From Bacillus sp. 165 (lineage in GTDB: Bacteria; Bacillota; Bacilli; Bacillales; Bacillaceae_G), in NCBI RefSeq assembly GCF_017742235.1, contig NZ_JAGHKQ010000011.1, forward strand, positions 1-64,000: DNA of 64,000 nucleotides, read 5' to 3'. Both the position numbers and the translations under genes were made by a program. Below, piece after piece: positions 34,073 through 43,992 of the stretch. The stretch's first letter is position 1, and each line of letters starts with the position of its first letter. The notes beneath the pieces were generated by a model, which saw only the letters and a list, made by a program, of their open reading frames with translations, had not been told where the DNA came from and made no database searches.

Positions 34073-35368
34073 TTACATAGATATCTCTTCTTTTACAAGC
34101 ACGGCTTCTCTTTGACGTACAAGACGAGGAAGCACAAGTAAATAATAGAAAGACACAACAAACATTAACAAAGCTAGAACGTAATACATCGTATCCACAT
34201 TTACCCATCGTGGAAATACGATAGCAACTGCTCCCAATGCTAATGAATGGGCTGACATCATGAGAGGATCAATCCAAGCACTTACACGACCCATAATCTT
34301 CGGATCAACAAGCTCCGTCATCCACCCATTTAATGCAATGTTGACAGGAGCTAAAATCAAGCCTGTCACGAAAATTAAAGAGAGATATATCCAGACGTTT
34401 TGCGTGAAGCCAAAGGATAAAGTTAACAGCCCTGTTGCAAAAATTCCTCCGATTATCATTTGATACGGCTTCATACTTTTCATAATCGGATTTCCAATTA
34501 TGCTGCCAATGATAAATCCTGTCCCAAGAAATACAGAAAACAGCGAGGAATAGGTTTCATAGCTGTCAGGAGCAAGCTTGTATTTCATTGTAAAAATTGG
34601 AAGTACCGCAAAGCCTCCATTAATTATCCCAAATATAAAGAAACCAAAAATGATGGACAAAAGCAGCTTATACTGGACAATATAGGCAATTCCTTGACGA
34701 AAATCAGCCAGTACCGTTCTAAGCTGAATATCCCTCCACTCTGCTTTTCCATTCGGAAGGCGTACTTCATTTGGAATAGTGCAGCTTCGAATAAGAAAGG
34801 CTGAAATAATAAAGCTTATGCCATCTGCAATAACAGCTCCTTCAATGCCAATAAACTTATATGCCAGCGCACCTAGACCGACGCCAAACAGCATGAACAT
34901 TCCAACCACCGTTTGATTCAGACCCGCCGCCTGCATATATTGCTCTTTATTCAATACTCCTTGCACTAAACTCGTTTCCACAGGAGTAAAAAATTTTGCC
35001 ACCGCACTGCGAATAAATAAAATGAAAAACACAAAAAACAATGCTTCATTGTAAACAGCAATAAACAGAAGCACTGTTAATCCAGCTCGAATCCAATCGG
35101 AGTTTTCCGCAATACGCTTCCGATCCATTCGGTCCGCCAAAACACCAACGATAAAAAAGACAAACAAGGTAGGCAGGGCATACATCAATTCTGCCAGTGT
35201 CGCATAAGATGGCTGATTGCTAAAGCGATCCAATAAATAAAATGCAAACGCCATATTGCCAACAGTCGTTCCCAGCTGTGATGTAAACATAGCAAAAAAC
35301 AGTTTTCGAAAGTTGCGGTTTTGAAAGATTCCTATGATAACTCCCCCTTTTCCAGAAAATTTTATCAT
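34073..35368 (-). CDS. MFS transporter (MFS_3, efflux type)
   Basis: Twelve-helix major facilitator of 431 aa; GVLADRMDRKR is the motif A loop after helix 2. It is related to the protein at 19436 at the fold level; the substrate is unknown. The start is odd: ATG 35368 has only AAGGTG at 9 nt, while a strong AAAAGGGGGAG lies inside the frame (about 35346) and is followed by ATC-ATA instead of a normal start codon, just before IFQNRNFRKLFF where family similarity begins. Start at an AUA/AUC codon is possible. Confidence 0.85.
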   Translation of the reverse strand: MIKFSGKGGVIIGIFQNRNFRKLFFAMFTSQLGTTVGNMAFAFYLLDRFSNQPSYATLAELMYALPTLFVFFIVGVLADRMDRKRIAENSDWIRAGLTVLLFIAVYNEALFFVFFILFIRSAVAKFFTPVETSLVQGVLNKEQYMQAAGLNQTVVGMFMLFGVGLGALAYKFIGIEGAVIADGISFIISAFLIRSCTIPNEVRLPNGKAEWRDIQLRTVLADFRQGIAYIVQYKLLLSIIFGFFIFGIINGGFAVLPIFTMKYKLAPDSYETYSSLFSVFLGTGFIIGSIIGNPIMKSMKPYQMIIGGIFATGLLTLSFGFTQNVWIYLSLIFVTGLILAPVNIALNGWMTELVDPKIMGRVSAWIDPLMMSAHSLALGAVAIVFPRWVNVDTMYYVLALLMFVVSFYYLLVLPRLVRQREAVLVKEEISM

Positions 35369-35451
35369 ATTTTAATGCACCTTACACCGGGTATTTACCC
35401 TAATATGCTACGGCGCAATGGAATTATTTATTTCACTGATTACTTGCTTTG

Positions 35452-35503
35452 TTGCACCACTTCCCTCAATTATTTGCTCCATTCCCTCTCTCTTTTTGCA
35501 CCA
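35452..35503. repeat. Degenerate 22-bp array, locus 3
   Basis: TTGCACCA 35452, TTGCTCCA 35474, TTGCACCA 35496: three units at exact 22-base spacing, each followed by a CTTCCCTC-like segment. Between the MFS start and the metK terminator. Confidence 0.55.
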
Positions 35504-35505
35504 AC

Positions 35506-35538
35506 ATAAAAAAAGACCCATGCTTTCGCATGAGTCTT
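35506..35538 (-). terminator. Terminator of metK
   Basis: AAGACTCATGC/GCATGGGTCTT stem with a GAAA loop, then seven T on the minus strand. Confidence 0.9.
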
Positions 35539-35544
35539 CCTATA

Positions 35545-36744
35545 TTATAGTCCTGCTTGTTGTTTTAATGTTTCCGCTTTGTCTGTGCGTTCCCAAGTTA
35601 AGTCTAGGTCATTACGGCCGAAGTGACCGTATGCTGCAGTTTGCTTATACACTGGACGGCGAAGGTTCAGCATGTTGATAATGCCTGCTGGACGAAGGTC
35701 AAAGTTTTCACGTACTAGTTCCACTAATACTTCTTCAGACACTTTGCCTGTTCCAAATGTGTCAACTGCGATAGATACAGGCTGTGCTACGCCGATTGCA
35801 TAAGCTAGCTGTACTTCCGCTTTATCAGCAAGACCTGCTGCTACGATGTTTTTCGCCACGTAACGAGCCGCATAAGCCGCAGAGCGGTCTACTTTTGTAG
35901 GATCTTTACCAGAGAATGCACCGCCACCGTGACGAGCGTATCCGCCGTAAGTGTCTACGATGATTTTGCGGCCTGTTAGACCCGCGTCACCTTGAGGTCC
36001 GCCGATTACGAAACGGCCAGTTGGATTGATGAAGTATTTTGTGTCCTCATCAATTAATTCCGCTGGAACGATTGGCTTGATTACATATTCTTTAATGTTG
36101 CGCTCGATTTGCTCATGTGTAATTTCTGGGTGATGCTGTGTAGAAATTACAATTGTATCGATACGAACAGGTTGGTTATTTTCATCATACTCTACAGTCA
36201 CTTGTGTTTTACCGTCAGGACGAAGGTATGGTAATGTGTCATCCTTACGCACTTCAGTTAAACGGCGCGATAATTTGTGAGCAAGTGAGATTGGCAATGG
36301 CATTAACTCTTTTGTTTCGTTACATGCATAACCAAACATTAAACCTTGGTCACCAGCACCGATTGCTTCGATTTCCTCATCTGTCATAGATCCTTCACGA
36401 GCCTCTAGTGCTTGATCCACACCCATTGCGATGTCAGGAGATTGCTCATCAATTGATGTTAATACTGCACAAGTTTCAGCATCGAAGCCATACTTAGCAC
36501 GAGTATAACCGATTTCACGAACTGTATCGCGAACGATCTTTGGGATATCTACATATGTAGAAGTTGTAATTTCACCCGCTACTAATACTAGACCTGTTGT
36601 TACTGTTGTTTCGCATGCTACACGTGCATTTGCGTCCTTTTCTAAAATCGCATCCAGAATAGCATCAGAAATTTGATCACAAATTTTATCTGGATGGCCT
36701 TCTGTTACAGACTCAGATGTAAATAAACGACGTTTATTTGACAT
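35545..36744 (-). CDS. metK: S-adenosylmethionine synthetase
   Basis: Makes SAM from methionine and ATP. 399 aa, with the family signatures [12 protein letters not shown] near residue 118 and [19 protein letters not shown] near 270, and the N-terminal [23 protein letters not shown] precedes ATG 36744. Its product feeds the many SAM enzymes here (ytqA, ytqB, trmB, luxS pathway). Transcription is controlled by a SAM-I riboswitch. Confidence 0.98.
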   Translation of the reverse strand: MSNKRRLFTSESVTEGHPDKICDQISDAILDAILEKDANARVACETTVTTGLVLVAGEITTSTYVDIPKIVRDTVREIGYTRAKYGFDAETCAVLTSIDEQSPDIAMGVDQALEAREGSMTDEEIEAIGAGDQGLMFGYACNETKELMPLPISLAHKLSRRLTEVRKDDTLPYLRPDGKTQVTVEYDENNQPVRIDTIVISTQHHPEITHEQIERNIKEYVIKPIVPAELIDEDTKYFINPTGRFVIGGPQGDAGLTGRKIIVDTYGGYARHGGGAFSGKDPTKVDRSAAYAARYVAKNIVAAGLADKAEVQLAYAIGVAQPVSIAVDTFGTGKVSEEVLVELVRENFDLRPAGIINMLNLRRPVYKQTAAYGHFGRNDLDLTWERTDKAETLKQQAGL

Positions 36745-36840
36745 GTGTAAACCTCCCTACTTCCTTTATAAATATGATACGGAACTCATCTCCTAATTGC
36801 TGCGACTTGCAGCCGTCATAAAGTAGGTTTCCCAATCTGG

Positions 36841-36878
36841 AAAAATAAAAAACCTTCCCCTTTTTTGAGGAAAGGTTT
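36841..36878 (-). terminator. SAM riboswitch terminator
   Basis: AAACCTTTCC/GGGAAGGTTT stem on the minus strand, then TTTTTATTTTT. Confidence 0.88.
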
Positions 36879-36900
36879 AATGTGCTCATTGTTTGCCTTT

Positions 36901-37014
36901 CGCTCTTATCGTTCAAGGCTTGAGCGCCTTGCATCAGGTTCAGCACCTTTCACTTTTATGTGAGGTTGCTGGGCTTCATAGGGCCTGTCCCTCCGCCAGC
37001 TCGGGATAAGAGAG
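36901..37014 (-). ncRNA. SAM-I (S-box) riboswitch of metK
   Basis: P1 is CTCTTATC (37012-37005) with GATAAGAG (36910-36903). Conserved internal blocks: GAGGGACAGGCCC, TGAAGCCC, CAGCAACC, GGTGCTGAACCTGATGC. SAM binding should favour the terminator downstream and shut off metK. Confidence 0.96.
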
Positions 37015-37030
37015 TATCCGTTCAAACGCT

Positions 37031-37059
37031 ATAATATAAAAATGGAACAGATTTGTCAA
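37031..37059 (-). promoter_or_regulatory. Sigma-A promoter of metK
   Basis: TTGACA (37059-37054), 17-bp spacer, TATTAT (37036-37031). Confidence 0.85.
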
Positions 37060-37083
37060 TGAATATTCACATCTTAATACAAT

Positions 37084-37123
37084 ATTTTATCTATTTTTGT
37101 CGAAAAACTAAAATAGATAAAAT
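37084..37123. repeat. Perfect 14-bp inverted repeat in the metK-pckA divergent region
   Basis: ATTTTATCTATTTT (37084-37097) and its complement (37110-37123) around 12 bases. Between two divergent promoters, so it is more likely an operator or cruciform than a terminator. Confidence 0.6.
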
Positions 37124-37159
37124 TTCATTATAATAACCCAAACAAAATGAAATAAATAG

Positions 37160-37189
37160 TATACATTATTTATATCAATATGTTATACT
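37160..37189 (+). promoter_or_regulatory. pckA promoter with CcpN-like site
   Basis: TATACA 37160, 18-bp spacer, TATACT 37184-37189. TATGTTATACT at 37179-37189 matches the B. subtilis CcpN operator consensus TRTGHYATAYW fully and overlaps the -10. CcpN represses pckA and gapB on glycolytic carbon in B. subtilis. Confidence 0.6.
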
Positions 37190-37245
37190 TTTTGATGGAG
37201 AGAGCATTGATAATTTTCACAATTTAAACAAAGGATGGTATGTAT

Positions 37246-38832
37246 ATGAGCACTGTTAATGTCCAGATCGAATTACATGAGCTTTTAAACGGGAAAAATG
37301 CGCACGTGCAATTAAGTGTTTCTGAATTAGTAGAAAAAGTACTAATGAGACAAGAGGGTCAATTGACTTCTACAGGTGCGGTTTCTGTGGCTACAGGTAA
37401 ATATACAGGACGTTCTCCAAAAGACAAATTTATCGTAAAAGAAGCTTCTACAGAGAACAAAATTGATTGGGGCGTAGTAAATCAACCGATCTCTGAAGAG
37501 CATTTCAATAACCTATACACGAAAGTATTAGAATACTTAAAAGAAAAAGAAGAGCTGTTTGTATTCAAAGGCTATGCAGGTGCAGATCATAATTATCGCC
37601 TGCCTATCCAAGTCATCAACGAGTTTGCTTGGCACAACCTATTTGCACATCAGCTTTTCATTCGCCCTACAAAAGAAGAAATTGGTACGCATGACGCACA
37701 ATTTACAATCGTATCTGCTCCAACATTCAAAGCAGATCCAATTGTAGATGGAACAAATTCTGAAACGTTCATTATCGTTTCTTTTGAAAAGCGTATCGTA
37801 TTAATCGGCGGAACTGAGTATGCGGGAGAAATGAAAAAATCTATTTTCTCTATCATGAACTACTTACTGCCTGAACAAGATATCCTATCTATGCATTGCT
37901 CTGCAAACGTAGGCGAAGAAGGCGATGTAGCATTATTCTTCGGCTTATCTGGAACAGGAAAAACAACATTGTCCGCTGATCCTCACCGCAAATTAATCGG
38001 AGACGACGAGCACGGCTGGTCCGATAACGGTGTATTCAATATTGAAGGCGGCTGCTATGCAAAATGCGTAAACTTGTCTCGTGAAAAAGAACCGCAAATT
38101 TTTGATGCTATCACATTCGGTTCTGTATTAGAAAATGTAATTGTTGATGAAAAAACACGCGAAGCAGATTACGATGATACTTCTTTAACGGAAAATACAC
38201 GTGCGGCATATCCAATGCATGCTATCGACAATATCGTATTCCCAAGTGTAGCAGGTCACCCAAATACAATCGTATTTTTAACGGCTGACGCATTCGGCGT
38301 ATTACCTCCAATCAGCAAGCTGTCGAAAGAACAAGCTATGTACCATTTCTTAAGCGGTTACACAAGCAAACTAGCAGGCACAGAGCGCGGTATTACATCT
38401 CCGCAAGCTACATTCTCTACATGCTTCGGTTCTCCTTTCTTGCCATTAAACGCTTCTCGCTACGCAGAAATGTTAGGGGAAAAAATCGAAAAGCATGACG
38501 CAAAGGTCTTCTTAGTAAATACAGGATGGACCGGCGGTGAATACGGCGTAGGAAACCGCATGAAGCTTTCTTACACAAGAGCAATGGTGCAAGCAGCATT
38601 AAACGGTGAACTGGACAAAATGGAAACAGTAAAAGACGATATCTTTGGTCTAGAAATTCCGCTTCATGTTCCTGGTGTACCTGACGATGTATTAATGCCT
38701 GAAAAAACATGGACGGACAAAGAGGCATACAAACAGAAGGCAACAGAGCTTGCTAACAAGTTTAAAACAAACTTCGAGAAATTCACAAGCGTACCAGAAA
38801 GCATTGTAAAGCTAGGCGGACCACTCGCTTAA
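37246..38832 (+). CDS. pckA: Phosphoenolpyruvate carboxykinase (ATP)
   Basis: Gluconeogenic enzyme: oxaloacetate + ATP to PEP + CO2. 528 aa. The kinase P-loop [14 protein letters not shown] lies near residue 240, preceded by ALFF, and the metal-binding IGDDEHGW near 260. [10 protein letters not shown] near 60 is the substrate-side signature. The start is ATG 37246, with AAAGGATGG at 7 nt; ATG 37240 is too near. Divergent from metK. Confidence 0.97.
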   Translation: MSTVNVQIELHELLNGKNAHVQLSVSELVEKVLMRQEGQLTSTGAVSVATGKYTGRSPKDKFIVKEASTENKIDWGVVNQPISEEHFNNLYTKVLEYLKEKEELFVFKGYAGADHNYRLPIQVINEFAWHNLFAHQLFIRPTKEEIGTHDAQFTIVSAPTFKADPIVDGTNSETFIIVSFEKRIVLIGGTEYAGEMKKSIFSIMNYLLPEQDILSMHCSANVGEEGDVALFFGLSGTGKTTLSADPHRKLIGDDEHGWSDNGVFNIEGGCYAKCVNLSREKEPQIFDAITFGSVLENVIVDEKTREADYDDTSLTENTRAAYPMHAIDNIVFPSVAGHPNTIVFLTADAFGVLPPISKLSKEQAMYHFLSGYTSKLAGTERGITSPQATFSTCFGSPFLPLNASRYAEMLGEKIEKHDAKVFLVNTGWTGGEYGVGNRMKLSYTRAMVQAALNGELDKMETVKDDIFGLEIPLHVPGVPDDVLMPEKTWTDKEAYKQKATELANKFKTNFEKFTSVPESIVKLGGPLA

Positions 38833-38840
38833 TACTAATA

Positions 38841-38874
38841 AAAAAGAGAGACTGTGCATTCAGTCTCTCTTTTT
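38841..38874 (+). terminator. Terminator of pckA
   Basis: AAAAAGAGAGACTG/CAGTCTCTCTTTTT hairpin with a 6-nt loop. Confidence 0.93.
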
Positions 38875-38881
38875 ATTTTAG

Positions 38882-39010
38882 TTACATATCCATGTTCTGC
38901 TGAATAAACTGATTAGTCTGTTGTTGGGTTTGTGCATATTGCTGAATTTGCTTGGTAACTTCTGAGTTAAACACTGGAGAAGAAGTATTGTACATCCCGT
39001 ACTGGGACAT
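38882..39010 (-). CDS. Candidate 42-aa Gln-rich protein or gene remnant
   Basis: MSQYGMYNTSSPVFN start, then a Gln-rich helix QIQQYAQTQQQTNQFIQQ. Codon pattern looks protein-coding and the frame stays coding-like for about 16 codons upstream of the ATG (KYKAIHLLQNQVYTF) back to a stop, without a start codon or good ribosome-binding site. It could be the C-terminal remnant of a longer spore-coat-like gene. No family is recognised. Confidence 0.4.
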   Translation of the reverse strand: MSQYGMYNTSSPVFNSEVTKQIQQYAQTQQQTNQFIQQNMDM

Positions 39011-39166
39011 AAATGTATATACCTGATTTTGTAATAAATGGATAGCTTTATATTTCTATTCTTGAAATACCCTATTACCCAGCCAAATCAAACAATATAT
39101 CGATTAACGTTCCAACAAAATGGTTACAATTGTAGTAGTTTTTACTCGATTGGAGTTAATAAAAAC

Positions 39167-39865
39167 ATGGACTTATTTCATTTAACAACAAAACTTGTTA
39201 TTGGTTTTTTTCTTTTATTTGTGCTCGTCAAAGTTATGGGAAAGAAAATCATTAACCAAGTTACACCTTTTACCTTTATTGCAGCTGTCGTATTGGGTGA
39301 ATTGTTAGGAAATGCTTTGTATCAAGAAAAAGTACAAATTCAATATGTAATCTATTCTATGACGTTATGGGCGTTGCTGCTTGTATTTGTTGAAATGTTG
39401 GGACAAAAATCGATGCGGCTCCAAACAATATTCGAGGGAAAGCCCTCTATACTAATTCGTAACGGCATTATTGACAGAGAACAGTTAAAGAAGAACAGAC
39501 TGACCCTAAGACAGCTCCAAAGTCTCTTGAGGCAATCTGAAACGTTTTCTATACGGGAGGTCGCCTATTGCTATTTAGAAACAGATGGTTCCCTGAGCAT
39601 ATTAAAAAAATCACCGTATCAAAAACTCACCCAAGAAGATATTAACCTCTCTCCCGCATCTGTGCATATTCCTCTAACCATCATACGAGACGGAGAACTG
39701 CTTCTAGATGCATTACGTGATCTTGATCAAAGTAAAGAATGGCTATTCATTCAGCTTCAAAACCAAGGAGTCATGGATTATCGTGATGTATTTTTGGCAG
39801 AGTGGCTGGAAACAGATGGATTATTTATCCAAACATTTGCACAGGTGGTTCAAAAAAAAGGGTAG
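39167..39865 (+). CDS. DUF421 membrane protein (YetF/YdfS family)
   Basis: A 232-aa protein with three N-terminal membrane helices (residues 8-80) and a cytoplasmic DUF421 domain containing GKPSILIRNGIID near 100 and the typical TLRQLQSLLRQ. Some relatives (B. subtilis YetF, YdfR, YdfS) are spore membrane proteins. The start is taken as ATG 39167; TGGAG lies 11 nt before it. The frame is open to 39038, but the extra 43 residues show no membrane or family features. A terminator follows. Confidence 0.85.
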   Translation: MDLFHLTTKLVIGFFLLFVLVKVMGKKIINQVTPFTFIAAVVLGELLGNALYQEKVQIQYVIYSMTLWALLLVFVEMLGQKSMRLQTIFEGKPSILIRNGIIDREQLKKNRLTLRQLQSLLRQSETFSIREVAYCYLETDGSLSILKKSPYQKLTQEDINLSPASVHIPLTIIRDGELLLDALRDLDQSKEWLFIQLQNQGVMDYRDVFLAEWLETDGLFIQTFAQVVQKKG

Positions 39866-39884
39866 TACTGTTTCAATAAAAAAG

Positions 39885-39913
39885 AAAAAAGCGGCCTAGC
39901 AGCCGCTTTTTTC
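39885..39913. terminator. Bidirectional terminator between DUF421 and 3D-domain genes
   Basis: AAAAAAGCGGC/GCCGCTTTTTT hairpin with a 6-nt loop, symmetrical. Confidence 0.92.
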
Positions 39914-39966
39914 TTACTCTCCCATTTAGAAAGTTCACTATATATAATAATGCATTTTATATATCT

Positions 39967-40599
39967 CTATTTTAAGATTTTAACCCGCACAGTGCGTACG
40001 CCCCACTTACGGCCCTCTTCTTTACTCGTAATAAAAACATCGATGCGATTTCCCTTAATGGCTCCGCCAGTATCTAAAGCCTTAGCATATCCATAACCTT
40101 CTACCCATACTGTACTTCCAAGAGGAATGATAGACGGGTCTACAGCAATGACCTTTGCATTGGGATTATCAGTTAAGTTAAATCCAGTTTTTGTTAATAC
40201 TTTTCCATTATAAGTTCCTCCGTTTTCCGATGGGTGAGCGGAATACGCAGTCGCCTTTACATATATTTCACGTCCTCCAGCAGGTTCATTCCCACGTGAA
40301 GACAAAGAAGTAGCAGTTTGTTGAGCTTTCTGTAGCTGTTGCTCTTTTTCCTGAAGCTGTTGCTTCGCTTGCTGCAATTCTTGTTCTTTTTGCTGTATAG
40401 AATTTTGGATAGTGTCATTTTGCTTTTGCAAGTCTTTCACTTGATTATGAAATTGTTCGTTTTGCTGGCGGATTTCTTGATGCTGTGCTTTCACCTCTTG
40501 GTATTGGTTATGCATGCCGACCGTCGTTCCACTGAAACCAATAGCCATAATAAGGCTGGGAATTGCATTGATAGACATCAGTTTTTTTATCCTTCGCAA
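39967..40599 (-). CDS. 3D-domain protein (YocH/YuiC-like cell-wall enzyme)
   Basis: A 210-aa exported or membrane-anchored protein: hydrophobic helix at 10-25, Gln-rich coiled coil about 30-100 and a C-terminal 3D domain with the three Asp (VIAVDPSIIPLG, ALDTGGAIKG, RIDVFITS), the double-psi barrel seen in stationary-phase muralytic enzymes. I choose TTG 40599: AAAGGTGA lies 5 nt before it, and the ATG at 40605 overlaps that site. It probably remodels peptidoglycan as a lytic transglycosylase-like protein. Confidence 0.88.
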   Translation of the reverse strand: MRRIKKLMSINAIPSLIMAIGFSGTTVGMHNQYQEVKAQHQEIRQQNEQFHNQVKDLQKQNDTIQNSIQQKEQELQQAKQQLQEKEQQLQKAQQTATSLSSRGNEPAGGREIYVKATAYSAHPSENGGTYNGKVLTKTGFNLTDNPNAKVIAVDPSIIPLGSTVWVEGYGYAKALDTGGAIKGNRIDVFITSKEEGRKWGVRTVRVKILK

Positions 40600-40906
40600 T
40601 AACATCACCTTTTTATTCGTATTTGACACTCCTAATGTATACACATGATACCGATTGTAATAACCTTGGGCAAGCAAAGTCACTGAACTGTTATTAGTTT
40701 GTTAATAAAGAAATATTACCGTAACATAAAACGACGAACTGTAAGCAAAAAAAGATGAAAAACATCGATATTTCTACAAGAAATCAGCTAATCTTCGACT
40801 TTATTACATAGCCGTTACATTACCGTTACATAATTGTAAATATATTCCTAATCCTCTCTTCTCCTCTGAAGTTATGACCTAAAAGCTTCTAGGCATTCAC
40901 ACATTT

Positions 40907-40935
40907 TTGTCACCCTTCATACTGTACATTAGATT
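40907..40935 (+). promoter_or_regulatory. Candidate promoter of the ytlACD operon
   Basis: TTGTCA 40907-40912, 17-bp spacer, TAGATT 40930-40935; start would fall very near the ribosome-binding site, so the leader is short. A palindrome, CCTA-AAAGCTTC-TAGG, at 40878-40893 could be an operator just upstream. Confidence 0.4.
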
Positions 40936-40956
40936 ATCTTTTAGGAGGGATGATTT

Positions 40957-41946
40957 TTGCGTAAATTTTTGATTGTATTAACCATTGTCGTTCTCAGCTT
41001 TTTTACTTTTGCTGCTTGTAATAAAAAAGCAGCAACCCAAAAAATCCGTATCGGTGAGGTAACTCGTTCTCTGTTTTATGCTCCATTATATGTCGCTATT
41101 AATAAAGGCTTTTTTAAAGAAGAAGGATTGGATATAGACCTGCAGACAACGGCCGGTGGGGATAAGACAATGACGGCTCTCCTCTCCAATAGTATTGATG
41201 TTGCTCTTGTGGGCTCGGAAACAACGATTTACGTATATAGCCAAGGAGCAAAGGATCCTGTTATTAACTTTGCACAGCTTACACAAACAGATGGTACGTT
41301 CCTTGTTTCTCGAACAAAGCTGGATTCCTTTAACTGGAGTGATCTTATCGGCAGTACATTTCTTGGCCAGCGTAAGGGTGGCATGCCGCAAATGGTAGGA
41401 GAATATGTACTGAAAAATCACGGCATCGATCCATTTGCTGATTTAAATTTAATTCAAAACATCGAATTCGCTAATATTGCCAGTGCCTTTGCTTCTGGTA
41501 CAGGTGATTTTGTTCAATTATTTGAACCTACAGCCAGCATCTTTGAAAAAGAAGGAAAAGGGTATATTGTCGCTTCATTCGGAGCAGAGTCCGGAAAAGT
41601 GCCGTATACAACCTTTATGGCAAAAGAAAGCTTTCTAAAAAACAATCCGGAGGCTGCTGAGAAATTCACAAGAGCTTTATATAAAGCACAGCAATGGGTA
41701 GATACGCACAGTCCAGAAGAGATTGCAAAAGAAGTGGCAACGTTTTTCCCTGACACACCAGAGGATATTATGATTAAAGTCATCGACCGCTATAAAAATC
41801 AGCATTCTTACGCTACAAATCCTATCTTGGATGAAGAAGAGTGGAATAATCTGCAAGCAATTATGAAAGAGGCTGGAGAGCTTCCACAAAAAATCGAACA
41901 CGATACGTTAGTGAATACAAAGATTGCTGAAAAGGTCGTTAAGTAA
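40957..41946 (+). CDS. ytlA: ABC transporter substrate-binding lipoprotein YtlA
   Basis: Solute-binding lipoprotein of the SsuA/ThiY/NMT1 family (329 aa). The signal peptide ends in a lipobox, FAAC, with Cys near residue 20. LFYAPLYVAINKGFF and EGLDIDLQTT are typical of nitrate/sulfonate/pyrimidine-precursor binding proteins. Start TTG 40957, 6 nt after AGGAGGGA. First gene of ytlA-C-D. The substrate is unknown; no thiamine or other riboswitch is seen upstream. Confidence 0.92.
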   Translation: MRKFLIVLTIVVLSFFTFAACNKKAATQKIRIGEVTRSLFYAPLYVAINKGFFKEEGLDIDLQTTAGGDKTMTALLSNSIDVALVGSETTIYVYSQGAKDPVINFAQLTQTDGTFLVSRTKLDSFNWSDLIGSTFLGQRKGGMPQMVGEYVLKNHGIDPFADLNLIQNIEFANIASAFASGTGDFVQLFEPTASIFEKEGKGYIVASFGAESGKVPYTTFMAKESFLKNNPEAAEKFTRALYKAQQWVDTHSPEEIAKEVATFFPDTPEDIMIKVIDRYKNQHSYATNPILDEEEWNNLQAIMKEAGELPQKIEHDTLVNTKIAEKVVK

Positions 41947-41949
41947 AGC

Positions 41950-42726
41950 ATGAGCTGCTTAAGTGTACAAAATGTCTATCATGCTTTTTTTACAAGACAG
42001 GAGGCAGCACTCATCTTAGCCAATATAAGCTTGGACATTGAGGAAGGAGAATTTGTCTCCTTTCTCGGTCCAAGCGGCTGTGGGAAAACCACTCTTCTTT
42101 CCATTCTTTCCGGGCTTTTAAAGCCTATCGAAGGCGTAGTTTTATTAGAGGGAACACAAATTGAAGATACAGCAGCAGGAATCGGTTATATGCTCCAGCA
42201 GGATTATTTATTCCCATGGAAAACAATTGAAGACAATATTTTGATTGGGTTAAAGACTATGGGTCTCTACACTGAACAAACCCATAAAAAGAGCTTGTAT
42301 TTATTAGCGCAAGTAGGATTAAAAGGAGTTGAAAAACACTATCCTCGTCAGTTGTCAGGCGGAATGCGGCAGCGTGCCTCTTTAGTGCGTACGTTAACGA
42401 CAGACCCTAAAATTCTGTTGCTGGATGAACCCTTTTCCGCTTTAGATTATCATACAAAAATGAAGCTTGAAGAACTTGTATATGTGCTGTTAAAGCAGTA
42501 CAAAAAAACATCTGTGCTTGTGACTCATGATATTGAAGAAGCAATTGCGATGAGTGACCGCATCGTGCTGCTGCATGCTAAGCCAGGACGCATCGCTAAC
42601 ATCATTACTGTACCAAAAGAAATTCGCACTCTTTCTCCGTTTCAGGCGAGAGCACACCCAGAATTTACAAAGCTCTTTCAAGTAGTATGGAAGGAGTTTG
42701 AAAAGCTTGAACTACAAGAATCTTGA
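41950..42726 (+). CDS. ytlC: ABC transporter ATP-binding protein YtlC
   Basis: ATPase subunit, 258 aa: Walker [10 protein letters not shown] near residue 40, Q-loop [10 protein letters not shown], signature LSGGMRQR near 136, Walker [13 protein letters not shown] near 157, and the H-loop VTHD. It belongs to the SsuB/TauB/NrtD group. It starts three bases after ytlA ends and overlaps ytlD, so the three are one operon. Confidence 0.94.
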   Translation: MSCLSVQNVYHAFFTRQEAALILANISLDIEEGEFVSFLGPSGCGKTTLLSILSGLLKPIEGVVLLEGTQIEDTAAGIGYMLQQDYLFPWKTIEDNILIGLKTMGLYTEQTHKKSLYLLAQVGLKGVEKHYPRQLSGGMRQRASLVRTLTTDPKILLLDEPFSALDYHTKMKLEELVYVLLKQYKKTSVLVTHDIEEAIAMSDRIVLLHAKPGRIANIITVPKEIRTLSPFQARAHPEFTKLFQVVWKEFEKLELQES

Positions 42727-43528
42727 CTTGTCCTTTCTTCATCGTAATTATCTAAAACAGGAAACACGTAAAAAACGAGCTGTTCTCTTTATACAATGGT
42801 TTCTATTAGTTGCATTTTTCATCTTATGGCAGCTTGCTAGCAATCAGCAATGGATTGATCCGTTGCTTTTCAGCTCCCCCAAAAGCATCTACGAGCTGCT
42901 CGTACAAAAGCTGTTTGATGGATCACTATACTCTCACCTTTATGTCACCCTTCTTGAAACCTGCGCCGGATTTTTAATAGGCACACTTCTTGGAACATGT
43001 ATCGCAACCCTTTTATGGTGGATACCGTTTCTTTCACGTGTATTGGATCCCTATCTCGTTGTCCTGAACGCTATGCCGAAGGTTGCCCTTGGTCCTATCA
43101 TTATCGTGATTTTTGGTCCTAATATCTCATCTTCAATCGCTATGGGGGTTATTATCTCAATCATCATCACAATTCTCGTCATCTATGCGGCGTTCAAAGA
43201 AGTTGATCCAAACTATATAAAGGTACTTCGAACGTTCGGCGCAACAAAATGGCAAAGCTATAAGCAGGTCATCTTACCCGCTTCGTTTCCGACCATCATT
43301 TCAACCTTGAAGGTGAATGTAGGGCTATCATGGGTCGGAGTGATTTTTGGAGAGTTACTTGTATCCAAGAAAGGCCTCGGGTATCTTATCAGCTATGGGT
43401 TTCAGGTATTTAATTTCACTCTTGTTCTCATGAGTGTTCTACTCACCTGTTTCTTTGCCACCCTTATGTATTTACTCGTCGAGCATTTCGAAAAAATAGT
43501 AACAAAAAGCTCTCAAGACCATTCTTGA
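42707..43528 (+). CDS. ytlD: ABC transporter permease YtlD
   Basis: Permease subunit of 273 aa with about six helices and the BPD_transp_1 coupling loop [21 protein letters not shown] (EAA motif) near residue 170. The start is inferred: TTG 42707 is 10 nt after AAGGAG; TTG 42698 is only 1 nt from it. It overlaps the end of ytlC. A shared terminator follows. Confidence 0.92.
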   Translation: MNYKNLDLSFLHRNYLKQETRKKRAVLFIQWFLLVAFFILWQLASNQQWIDPLLFSSPKSIYELLVQKLFDGSLYSHLYVTLLETCAGFLIGTLLGTCIATLLWWIPFLSRVLDPYLVVLNAMPKVALGPIIIVIFGPNISSSIAMGVIISIIITILVIYAAFKEVDPNYIKVLRTFGATKWQSYKQVILPASFPTIISTLKVNVGLSWVGVIFGELLVSKKGLGYLISYGFQVFNFTLVLMSVLLTCFFATLMYLLVEHFEKIVTKSSQDHS

Positions 43529-43538
43529 GAGCTTTCTT
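43506..43538. terminator. Bidirectional terminator between ytlD and ytkD
   Basis: Perfect 13-bp stem AAAGCTCTCAAGA with its complement, 4-nt loop, overlapping the ends of both convergent genes. Confidence 0.9.
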
Positions 43539-43992
43539 TAATTCGCTGCAGCGTATGTACCAGCACATTGTCCCGCATAATGAAGCTGAACCGTCTATCC
43601 GTCTTTATATCCTCTGGGAGTTCTTTCAACAAAACCGGCCCCTTTGTTTCCTCATAATGCGTGTACTCTTGTATATCACTTATAAGACCCAAATAAATAT
43701 TTTTAATAATAATCTTATCTTTACCCGACACCTTATATTGTCCTATATAAGTCAGATGAGATACTATACCGCCTGTTTCTTCTTTCACTTCACGGACCGC
43801 AGCTTCCTCCGGTGTTTCCCCAGCTTCCACCTTTCCTCCTGGAAACTCTAGCCCCCTTCGGATATGATGTGTTAAAAGCCATTCATTCTTGTAGCGGCAA
43901 ATAACCCATACATGTTTTGGCACTTCAGCATATGGATGGTCAGTGAAGGATAATTCTACTTGATTGTGATAGTAATCTTTAAATGTGTACAT
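43513..43992 (-). CDS. ytkD: Nudix hydrolase YtkD (MutTA)
   Basis: Nucleoside triphosphate pyrophosphohydrolase; B. subtilis YtkD hydrolyses (8-oxo-)dGTP and other NTPs and protects from oxidative mutation. 159 aa; the Nudix box [23 protein letters not shown] (split: [13 protein letters not shown] then [10 protein letters not shown]) lies near residues 54-76 with all metal-binding Glu present. The stop codon lies in the terminator shared with ytlD. Confidence 0.92.
   Translation of the reverse strand: MYTFKDYYHNQVELSFTDHPYAEVPKHVWVICRYKNEWLLTHHIRRGLEFPGGKVEAGETPEEAAVREVKEETGGIVSHLTYIGQYKVSGKDKIIIKNIYLGLISDIQEYTHYEETKGPVLLKELPEDIKTDRRFSFIMRDNVLVHTLQRIKESSQEWS

Noticed and set aside
38417-38743. 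108-codon frame antisense to pckA
   Set aside because: Third-position shadow of a highly expressed gene.
40684-40956. Riboswitch before ytlACD
   Set aside because: I looked for TPP, SAM and other leader motifs and saw none; the predicted leader is too short.
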